Position numbers and translations under genes: made by a program. Positions 1 through 5,345 of a stretch of DNA of 5,345 nt are shown piece after piece (position 1 is the first letter of the stretch; each line of letters starts with the position of its first letter). A model generated the notes under the pieces. That model saw only the letters and a list, made by a program, of their open reading frames with translations, had not been told where the DNA came from and did not search any database. Origin of the DNA: Actinomycetes bacterium (GTDB lineage: Bacteria > Actinomycetota > Actinomycetes > S36-B12 > UBA5976); NCBI GenBank assembly GCA_021784375.1, contig JAJXSV010000180.1, positions 1 to 5,345 on the forward strand. Reading direction: 5' to 3'.

Positions 1-1827
1 GCGGCGCGCCCCGGTGACCTCGGCCGGTACGCACCGATCGGGCTCTTCGCCCTCGTGCTCTTCATCACGCTGTTCCCGGCCCGCATCGAGAGCACCACCT
101 CGCAGTTGATCTTCTTCACCTCGGTGCATCCCACCGGGCTCCCGGCGTGGGTGTCACTGCCCTTGGTGTTCCTCGTCATCGCCGCCACCATGACCGCGTT
201 CGGCGAGATCGCCGGGCGCGCCTTCAAGGAGTTCCCCGCACTGCACGCCTACCGCTGGGACATCCTGGGCTCCATCAGCGGCACACTCGCCTTCACCCTG
301 CTGTCCTTCCTGCGTGCACCGTCGTTCGTGTGGCCGACGGTCGTGGCCGTCGCCTTCATCGCGCTGTACGGGCGTCGGCTGCCCCCGGTGTCCCGTGTCG
401 CCCTGTTGGCGGTCATCGCCATGCTCCTCATGGAGTCGATGACCCCGGGCGTCTCATGGTCGCCGTACTACAAGGTGTCGACGCGACTGACGGACAACGG
501 CAGGGGCGTCGACATCTGGGTCAACGGGATCCCCCATCAGGTGGCACGTGACGTCGACCTGCGCCTCGCCCTCGAGCCGATCTACGGCAAGCCCTATGAG
601 CGCGCCGTGAACAAGTCCCTGCAGGACGTCCTCATCATCGGAGCCGGTTCGGGATCCGATGTCGCCATCGCCCTGCGCAAGCAGGCGCGGCATGTGGATG
701 CGGTGGAGATCGACCCCCGCATCCTGCAGATCGGCCAGCAGGTCCACCCGAACCACCCGTACCAGGACGCCCGGGTCAGCACGTTCGTGAACGACGGGCG
801 CGCATTCCTGTCGAGCACCGATCGACGCTACGACCTCATCCTGTTCGCTCTGCCCGACTCCCTGACCCTGGTCTCGGGAGCCAGCCAACTGCGGCTGGAG
901 TCCTACCTCTTCACCATCGAGGCGATGCGGTCCGCGCGCGAGCACTTGAAACCGCAAGGCGTGTTCGCCATGTACAACTTCTACCGTCAGGCCTGGCTGG
1001 TGAACCGCCTTGCGGGCACCCTCGATGAGGTCTACGGGCACGCTCCATGCATCGACACCGAGCACTCCGCTGTGGCGCTCACCATCGGTCTGCAGGCAGC
1101 CGATGTCACCTGTGTGGCCGGCGGCACATGGAACCGCGCAACCGCGGGCGTGGTACCGGCACCCGCCAGCGATGACTGGCCCTTCCTGTACCTCGAGTAC
1201 CACGGCATCCCAGGCTTCTACCTCCTGATCATCGGACTCATCCTGCTCTCGTCCGCCCTCGGGGTCCGCGCCTTCGGCGCCCGCTTCTCGGCCATGACCG
1301 CCTACCGCGACCTCTTCTTCATGGGCGTGGCGTTCCTGCTCCTGGAGACCAAGTCCGTAACCACGTTCGCCCTGCTGTTCGGCACCACCTGGCTCGTCAA
1401 CGCCATGGTGTTCACCGGTGTGCTGCTCGCGGTGTTGCTCGCCATCGAGACCACGATGCGGCGCCGGATCCCCATCTCCACGCCAGTCACCGTGGTCGGC
1501 CTCTTCGCATCGCTCGCAGTGGCCTTCGCAGTGCCCAATGACATGCTGCTCGGCCTCCCCGTCCCCTTGCGGCTGGTCTTCGCCGTCGCGCTGGCGTTCG
1601 CACCGGTGTTCTGCGCCAACCTGCTGTTCACATCCCGCTTCCGCGAGGTGGCATCGCCCACCAACGCCTTCGCGGCGAACCTCCTGGGCGCCATGATCGG
1701 CGGATGCCTGGAGTACCTCTCGCTGCTCATCGGCTATCGCATGCTGCTCCTGGTGGTGGCCGGCGCGTACGTGCTGGCGGTCCTCAGCTTCCGGCGCCCG
1801 CGGGTAGCGGGTCCCGTGACCTCCTGA
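1..1827 (+). CDS. Polytopic membrane protein with spermidine-synthase-like domain (5' partial)
   Basis: The frame is open from the first base and ends at TGA 1825-1827, giving 608 visible residues. A GTG at 55 falls inside a hydrophobic helix, so the true start is probably upstream of the window. About five membrane segments (near 28-78, 148-204, 259-312, 322-369, 388-435) precede a soluble domain at about 460-1200. Five or six more follow (about 1213-1790). The soluble domain has a Rossmann SAM-binding loop, DVLIIGAGSGSD (625-660), the acidic motif VEIDP (703-717), NDGRAF (790-807), and an LRLESYLF stretch (889-912) as in membrane-fused spermidine synthase homologues. LLETKSVT plus LLFGTTW in the C-terminal half also fits that group as I remember it. 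In the strand that should carry the catalytic Asp, the protein reads YDLILFALPDS, so Ala (847-849) sits where soluble enzymes have Asp. True spermidine synthesis is therefore doubtful. The substrate is unknown; a membrane-linked SAM- or decarboxy-SAM-binding role is inferred. Confidence 0.88.
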   Translation, partial: AARPGDLGRYAPIGLFALVLFITLFPARIESTTSQLIFFTSVHPTGLPAWVSLPLVFLVIAATMTAFGEIAGRAFKEFPALHAYRWDILGSISGTLAFTLLSFLRAPSFVWPTVVAVAFIALYGRRLPPVSRVALLAVIAMLLMESMTPGVSWSPYYKVSTRLTDNGRGVDIWVNGIPHQVARDVDLRLALEPIYGKPYERAVNKSLQDVLIIGAGSGSDVAIALRKQARHVDAVEIDPRILQIGQQVHPNHPYQDARVSTFVNDGRAFLSSTDRRYDLILFALPDSLTLVSGASQLRLESYLFTIEAMRSAREHLKPQGVFAMYNFYRQAWLVNRLAGTLDEVYGHAPCIDTEHSAVALTIGLQAADVTCVAGGTWNRATAGVVPAPASDDWPFLYLEYHGIPGFYLLIIGLILLSSALGVRAFGARFSAMTAYRDLFFMGVAFLLLETKSVTTFALLFGTTWLVNAMVFTGVLLAVLLAIETTMRRRIPISTPVTVVGLFASLAVAFAVPNDMLLGLPVPLRLVFAVALAFAPVFCANLLFTSRFREVASPTNAFAANLLGAMIGGCLEYLSLLIGYRMLLLVVAGAYVLAVLSFRRPRVAGPVTS

Positions 1828-1829
1828 GG

Positions 1830-1849
1830 CTGTCGGAGGGGGTCGGCAG
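1830..1849 (+). terminator. Stem-loop after the membrane-protein stop, possible weak terminator
   Basis: Bases 1830-1836 (CTGTCGG) can pair with 1843-1849 (TCGGCAG) around the loop AGGGGG. This gives a 7-pair stem with two G-U wobbles, starting two bases after the stop codon. There is no T-run after it, so it is not a standard intrinsic terminator. Actinobacterial terminators often lack the T-run, and the position fits termination or mRNA 3'-end protection. In GC-rich DNA a stem this size can arise by chance. Confidence 0.22.
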
Positions 1850-1855
1850 GATGTC

Positions 1856-1920
1856 GCATGCACGACGAAGCCACACCGAGACGGTGGTGCCCCACCTGCG
1901 GAGCATGCACGAACGCATGC
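1856..1920. repeat. Three copies of GCATGC in the intergenic gap
   Basis: GCATGCACGA occurs at 1856-1865 and again at 1903-1912, and a third GCATGC lies at 1915-1920. The hexamer is its own reverse complement. The last two copies are separated by ACGAAC and could form a hairpin with a 6-pair stem and a 6-base loop. A regulator site, an RNA hairpin, a remnant of small duplications or chance are all possible. In one reading frame the last two copies each encode Ala-Cys, so they also contribute half of the cysteines in the mini-ORF at 1858-1932. Confidence 0.4.
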
Positions 1921-1932
1921 CCGGGTGAGTAG
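1858..1932 (+). CDS. Candidate 24-residue mini-ORF with CX2CX2CX3CP motif
   Basis: ATG 1858 to TAG 1930-1932 encodes 24 residues. The second half reads RRWCPTCGACTNACPG, with four cysteines spaced C-X2-C-X2-C-X3-C-P as in 4Fe-4S ferredoxin loops. An AGGA at 1848-1851 sits six bases before the ATG and could serve as a ribosome site. Against it, third positions are less G/C-rich than in the neighbouring genes, with aca, aga, gga and gca codons. The peptide is too short for a folded ferredoxin. Another frame over the same bases (ATG 1851 to TGA 1928, 25 residues) has equal or better codon bias and GGAGG 11 bases upstream. It may be a small metal-binding peptide, a decayed ferredoxin fragment or an accident. 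I do not assign a function. Confidence 0.2.
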   Translation: MHDEATPRRWCPTCGACTNACPGE

Positions 1933-1984
1933 GGAAGACCATCGGGAGCCCGGCGAAGAGTCCACCGGCGACGTGCGTCCCCTT

Positions 1985-1988
1985 GGAG
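1985..1988 (+). promoter_or_regulatory. Shine-Dalgarno GGAG that sets the HNH gene start
   Basis: GGAG lies six bases before ATG 1995. The same frame could begin at TTG 1983, but that codon overlaps the GGAG and has no good ribosome site of its own. ATG 1995 is therefore preferred, and four residues are dropped from the longest possible reading. Confidence 0.7.
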
Positions 1989-1994
1989 TTCCAC

Positions 1995-3809
1995 ATGCAT
2001 CGCGCAGCCTCTCCGGAGGCCCTGCTGCGCGCCGCCGTCGCGCGGCTGTCGCAGGCCGCCTCGGGTTTCCTCGCGCCCTCGGAGACCGGGGTGCTCCCGC
2101 TGGGCCATCCTCGCCGCGATGAACTGCGATTCGCCGCGCTGCACGTGCTGTCCCTGCTGACGCCATCCGATGGTGCGCGGGCGGCACTCGAGGCGGCCAC
2201 GGGCGAACGTGCGGCCACAGCCGTTGCCGTGCTCGAGGCGCTTGAGCCGGCGGACCTGCCGGTTCCCGCGCGGGTCGCGCTGGCGACTGTGGTGGCGGAC
2301 CTGCACTCGCAACTCGCGTCCATGGGCGATGTCGATGTGACGCGGGCACTGCTCGATGCGACGCCCGTCGGCGTGCCGTTGGCTGCGCTGGTCTTCGACA
2401 GCGATCCCGTGTCCTTGGATCCGGATGCGCAGGTGTCGTACTGCCAGGCCGCGCAACGACTGGAATCCGCTGCGCACGCGCGCTTGGGTGCCGGGCTGGT
2501 GGCGTTCGCCGGCAACAACCCGCGGCACACGTTGTACTGGGTGGAGGACGATGAGTATGCGCTCATGGACGTGCGCTCGAGCGAGCTGGCCGGTGCGCTC
2601 TCGTGGAGTGGCGCGAAGGCCCGCAGCGCACTGGACGTCGCGCGGGTCGTCGCGGTGGACCTGGAGGGGGTTTCCGAGGCGGCAGCCTCCGGCGCAGTGC
2701 AGCCAGCGGCACTCGCAGCCATCGCCGAAGGCGTGCAGGTGCTCACGGCATCCATCGATGCGGAGTTGGTACGAGCACGCGCCGCGCTCCGCGCGGATTC
2801 CGATTCCGGACCGGACATCGCAGACCGGGTGTGGGAACTCAGCAATGCCCGCGAGGATCTCGTGCAGCGCTACGACGCAACCGTTCGACACTTCGCGGTG
2901 GAGCACACCCCTGCGGAGACCAAGCGCAAGGTGCGTGACACGTTGGCCAGGCTCGACCCCGAAGGCTTCGAGGCGAGGCGTGCCAAGGCTCGGGAGGTGC
3001 AGTCCGGGGTGGAACTCCGTGCCCTTCCCGACGCCATGGCCATGCTCACGGCCGTGATGCCCGCAGAGCACGCAACCGCCTGCTACCGGTCCATCGACGG
3101 CCTTGCCCGTGATCCGGAAGGTTCTGATTCGGAGGCGCCCGTCGGTGTTCGCCGATCGGATGCGCTGCTCGCCCTGTGCGCGCAGGGGCTGTCTGCCCCG
3201 GCTCGCGCCGAGGCAGCGAGTGCGGGAGCGCAGGCGGCGGACGAGGGACCTGGTGTCGACGCAGTGCGTGCCCAGGATGCGCGCATCTCCGCGCATGTCG
3301 ACCTCATCATGACGCTTGACGCGTTCCTCGGTCTGGCCGAGACGCCAGCGGAATGTGTCGGCTCCGGTCCCATCCCCGCTCAGGATGCGCGCAACCTGCT
3401 GGCCGACGCCACCTGCGTCACCATACGTCGTGTGCTCGTCGAGGAGCGGACCGGGCGTCCGCTCGACGCGGGCGTGCGCCGCTACCAGCTCACCGACGCG
3501 GAGCGCGAGTTCATCTTCCTTCGCGACCGCACCTGTCGGCATCCGGGCTGTGGTCAGCCGGCCTACCGCTGCGATGCCGACCACGCCCTGCCCTACGACG
3601 AGGGTGGCCCCACCCGAACCCGCAACCTCGGCGCCCTGTGTCGGAGGCACCACCAGGAGAAGACACACGGTGGCTGGACGATCGAGGAGAGCGAGGACGA
3701 TGGTTCGTGCACCTTCGTATCCCCGCTGGGTCGGCGCTACTCGCACCTGCCTGAACCGCTGCTGCCCTGGGCCTGGGAGGAGGAGCCGCCGCCGGACGGG
3801 GCCAGCTGA
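1995..3809 (+). CDS. DUF222 / HNH endonuclease family protein (13E12-type)
   Basis: This complete gene encodes 604 residues, a little longer than many family members. The N-terminal two-thirds is Ala-rich and helical and matches the DUF222 layout. It has a helix-turn-helix-like stretch (ELAGALSWSGAKARSALDVA, about residues 197-216), a conserved LDPEGFEARRAKA region near 319, RRSDALLALC near 386, and a GPIPAQDARNLLAD segment before the nuclease. The C-terminal HNH fold looks intact: CRHPGC (Cys514, Cys519), CDADH (Asp529, His530), Asn544 in the NL motif, then CRRHH (Cys549, His552, His553), followed by KTHGGW. The four zinc ligands and the catalytic His and Asn are therefore probably present. 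The family is multicopy in many actinobacteria, and its DNA target and biological role are not settled. An Ala-rich linker at about residues 398-430 looks low-complexity. The gene is 43 bases from gatC but appears to be transcribed separately from it. Confidence 0.93.
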   Translation: MHRAASPEALLRAAVARLSQAASGFLAPSETGVLPLGHPRRDELRFAALHVLSLLTPSDGARAALEAATGERAATAVAVLEALEPADLPVPARVALATVVADLHSQLASMGDVDVTRALLDATPVGVPLAALVFDSDPVSLDPDAQVSYCQAAQRLESAAHARLGAGLVAFAGNNPRHTLYWVEDDEYALMDVRSSELAGALSWSGAKARSALDVARVVAVDLEGVSEAAASGAVQPAALAAIAEGVQVLTASIDAELVRARAALRADSDSGPDIADRVWELSNAREDLVQRYDATVRHFAVEHTPAETKRKVRDTLARLDPEGFEARRAKAREVQSGVELRALPDAMAMLTAVMPAEHATACYRSIDGLARDPEGSDSEAPVGVRRSDALLALCAQGLSAPARAEAASAGAQAADEGPGVDAVRAQDARISAHVDLIMTLDAFLGLAETPAECVGSGPIPAQDARNLLADATCVTIRRVLVEERTGRPLDAGVRRYQLTDAEREFIFLRDRTCRHPGCGQPAYRCDADHALPYDEGGPTRTRNLGALCRRHHQEKTHGGWTIEESEDDGSCTFVSPLGRRYSHLPEPLLPWAWEEEPPPDGAS

Positions 3810-3840
3810 GCGTCCGAAACCACCGAGTTACCGCCAGAAC

Positions 3841-3846
3841 TAGACT
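3841..3846 (+). promoter_or_regulatory. -10-like element for leaderless gatC transcription
   Basis: TAGACT fits the actinobacterial -10 pattern TANNNT. It ends six bases before ATG 3853, so transcription would begin at or next to the start codon. No Shine-Dalgarno sequence is present in 3810-3852, which agrees with a leaderless mRNA. No convincing -35 hexamer is seen at 16-19 bases upstream (the region reads GAAACCAC), which is common in these bacteria. The element would give gatCA a promoter independent of the HNH-family gene. Confidence 0.6.
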
Positions 3847-3852
3847 CGCGCC

Positions 3853-4149
3853 ATGTCCGGAATCACCCGCGCCGAAGTGGCGCACCTGGCGAAACTCGCT
3901 CGCCTCACGATCGATGACGAGCACCTCGACCACTACGCGGAGCAGCTGAACGTCATCATCGAGTCGGTGGCGCGTGTGAGCGAGGTGGCTGGCGAGGATG
4001 TGCCCGCGACCTCGCACCCGGTGCCCTTGATCAACGTCATGCGGTCCGACGTCCACCATGAGGGGCTCACCAATGCCGAGGCGCTGGCGAACGCGCCGGC
4101 GCAAGAGGACGGCCGCTTCCGCGTGCCGCGGATCCTGGACGAGGAGTAG
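3853..4149 (+). CDS. gatC: Glutamyl-tRNA(Gln) amidotransferase subunit C
   Basis: GatC is the small subunit of the GatCAB amidotransferase. It wraps around and stabilises GatA and GatB in the cytoplasmic complex that amidates mischarged Glu-tRNA(Gln), and in some species Asp-tRNA(Asn). The 98-residue product has the usual family length. Its N terminus, [20 protein letters not shown], is the typical helix with the HLAKLARL core. The C terminus has the family pattern: RSDV, then an [22 protein letters not shown] segment. ATG 3853 is chosen because it begins this conserved helix directly and lies just after the TAGACT element. The stop is two bases before the gatA start, so the two genes are probably co-transcribed and translationally coupled. 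Confidence 0.97.
   Translation: MSGITRAEVAHLAKLARLTIDDEHLDHYAEQLNVIIESVARVSEVAGEDVPATSHPVPLINVMRSDVHHEGLTNAEALANAPAQEDGRFRVPRILDEE
4141..4146 (+). promoter_or_regulatory. gatA ribosome binding site inside the gatC 3' end
   Basis: GAGGAG, which also encodes the last two glutamates of GatC, lies five bases before GTG 4152. It supports that GTG as the gatA start. It also means ribosomes finishing gatC pass over the gatA initiation site, consistent with coupled, balanced synthesis of the two subunits. Confidence 0.65.
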
Positions 4150-4151
4150 CA

Positions 4152-5345
4152 GTGAGCGAGCTCATCAGGAACACGGCGCGCGGCCTCTCCCAACTCCTGC
4201 ACGCCGGTGAGGTGTCGGCGCGAGAGGTGGCCGAGGCGCACCTCGATCGCATCGCGGAGGTCGACGAGCAGGTGCATGCCTTCCTGCACATCGATCGCGG
4301 GTACAGCCTGTCCCGCGCGGACGAGATCGATGCCAAGCGCCGGTCCGGTGCGGCCATGGGCCCGCTGGCCGGGGTTCCGCTCGCGCTCAAGGACGTGCTG
4401 GCGATGAAGGGGCAGCCCACGACCTGTGGATCGCGGATGCTCGAGCATTGGCGGCCGCCCTACGACGCAACCGTGGTCGAGCGCCTGCACGCGGCGGACG
4501 TCGTCATCCTCGGCAAGACGAACATGGACGAATTCGCCATGGGTTCCTCCACCGAGTTCTCCGCGTACGGCCCCACGCACAACCCCTGGGACCTCACGCG
4601 CATCCCCGGCGGATCAGGTGGCGGCTCCGCCGCAGCCCTGGCCGCCTTCGAGGCTCCGCTCGCCATCGGCACCGACACCGGAGGATCGATCCGGCAGCCC
4701 GCCGCGGTGACCGGAACAGTGGGCGTGAAGCCCACCTACGGCGCGGTCAGTCGCTACGGGCTCGTGGCCCTGGCCTCCTCGCTCGACCAGCCCGGTCCCT
4801 GCGCGCGCACCGTCGAGGACACCGCCCTGCTGCACATGGCCATCGCGGGCCATGACCCCAGGGACTCCACAAGCCTCGACCGCCCGGTCGACGACATGGT
4901 GGCCGCCGCCCAGCGTCGCGACCTCACCGGCATGCGCGTGGGCCTGGTCAGGGAGCTCAGCGGCGAGGGATTCCAAGCGGGCGTGCAGCAGCGCTTCGAG
5001 GAGGCGGTGGCCCTGTTCACGAGCCTGGGTGCCGACGTCGTCGAGGTCTCCTGCCCATCCTTCGACTACGCGCTGGCCGCGTACTACCTCATCCTGCCCA
5101 GCGAGTGCTCATCGAACCTGGCGAAGTTCGACGGCATGCGCTACGGGCTTCGAGCCGGCGACGACGGCGATCACAGCGTCGAACAGGTCATGGGCATGAC
5201 GCGCGCGGCCGGCTTCGGTCCCGAGGTCACGCGCCGCATCATGCTCGGCACCTACGCGCTCTCCAGCGGCTACTACGACGCCTACTACGGCTCGGCCCAG
5301 AAGGTGCGCACGCTCATCCAGCGCGACTTCAACGCGGCCTTCGCC
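4152..5345 (+). CDS. gatA: Glutamyl-tRNA(Gln) amidotransferase subunit A (3' partial)
   Basis: GatA is the glutaminase subunit of GatCAB. It hydrolyses glutamine and passes the ammonia to GatB, which amidates Glu-tRNA(Gln). The frame opens at GTG 4152 and runs off the window after 398 codons; family members are usually about 490-510 residues, so roughly a hundred are missing. The amidase-signature features are all present: Lys80 in PLALKDV, the cis-Ser Ser155 in [10 protein letters not shown], and the nucleophile Ser179 in [12 protein letters not shown]. These match the Lys79/Ser154/Ser178 triad described for Staphylococcus aureus GatA with an offset of one. [13 protein letters not shown] and [15 protein letters not shown] are also typical. 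The specific GatA motifs and the upstream gatC separate it from general amidases. gatB is expected downstream, although in some actinobacteria it is not the next gene. Confidence 0.97.
   Translation, partial: MSELIRNTARGLSQLLHAGEVSAREVAEAHLDRIAEVDEQVHAFLHIDRGYSLSRADEIDAKRRSGAAMGPLAGVPLALKDVLAMKGQPTTCGSRMLEHWRPPYDATVVERLHAADVVILGKTNMDEFAMGSSTEFSAYGPTHNPWDLTRIPGGSGGGSAAALAAFEAPLAIGTDTGGSIRQPAAVTGTVGVKPTYGAVSRYGLVALASSLDQPGPCARTVEDTALLHMAIAGHDPRDSTSLDRPVDDMVAAAQRRDLTGMRVGLVRELSGEGFQAGVQQRFEEAVALFTSLGADVVEVSCPSFDYALAAYYLILPSECSSNLAKFDGMRYGLRAGDDGDHSVEQVMGMTRAAGFGPEVTRRIMLGTYALSSGYYDAYYGSAQKVRTLIQRDFNAAFA

Noticed and set aside
55..57. GTG at 55 as the true start of the membrane-protein gene
   Set aside because: The frame is open to base 1 and the codons before 55 encode the first half of the same hydrophobic helix. 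No Shine-Dalgarno sequence precedes it, so the gene most likely begins outside the window.
1883..1896. Hairpin GGTGG-TGCC-CCACC as a terminator
   Set aside because: It has only five pairs, no T-run, lies well after the stop, and competes with another five-pair stem at 1874-1886. It is within what GC-rich sequence gives by chance.
1825..1932. Read-through or selenocysteine use of TGA 1825 joining the membrane protein to the cysteine motif in the same frame
   Set aside because: The frame does stay open from 1828 to 1929, but the membrane protein already ends with a normal polar tail after its last helix. The stem-loop after the stop is short, with two wobbles, and is not a convincing SECIS element.
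1983..1985. TTG 1983 as the start of the HNH-family gene
   Set aside because: It overlaps the GGAG that is ideally spaced for ATG 1995 and would add only four residues without a ribosome site of its own.
454..2349. Long open frame on the minus strand (631 codons) across the membrane-protein gene and the following gap
   Set aside because: Its product is a low-complexity mix rich in Arg, Gly, His, Glu and Ala with no recognisable domain. It lies opposite two well-supported genes; GC-rich codon bias removes stops on the opposite strand.
1734..3746. Long open frame on the minus strand (670 codons) opposite the HNH-family gene
   Set aside because: It is antisense to a gene with clear DUF222 and HNH motifs, shows no domain of its own, and is explained by the lack of stop codons in high-GC antisense frames.

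Overview
The window looks like ordinary chromosomal DNA from a high-GC actinobacterium. It is roughly two-thirds G+C by eye, with a strong preference for G or C at third codon positions and some GTG start codons. It carries a DUF222/HNH (13E12-type) gene, a family found mainly in Actinobacteria, and a gatC-gatA pair. I cannot name the genus. All four supported genes lie on the + strand, and no tRNA, rRNA, CRISPR array, IS element or integrase gene is visible.

Layout: (1) 1-1827 is the 3' part of a polytopic membrane protein with a spermidine-synthase-like, SAM-binding domain between two groups of transmembrane helices. Its start lies upstream of the window. (2) 1828-1994 is a 167-base gap with a stem-loop just after the stop codon, a repeated GCATGC motif, and a very short reading frame with a ferredoxin-like four-cysteine pattern that may be accidental. 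(3) 1995-3809 is a complete DUF222/HNH endonuclease-family gene with its own Shine-Dalgarno sequence. (4) 3810-3852 is a short gap with a TAGACT -10-like element so close to the next ATG that a leaderless transcript is likely. (5) 3853-4149 is gatC, and 4152 to the window end is gatA, lacking about its last hundred codons.

GatC and GatA are two subunits of the GatCAB amidotransferase, which converts Glu-tRNA(Gln), and in some organisms Asp-tRNA(Asn), to the amidated form. They are packed as an operon with a 2-base gap, and gatB is probably further downstream. The membrane protein and the HNH-family gene have no evident functional link to gatCA. I see no convincing undescribed multi-gene system. 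The points most worth a second look are the replaced catalytic aspartate in the spermidine-synthase-like domain, the cysteine mini-ORF and the probable leaderless start of gatC.
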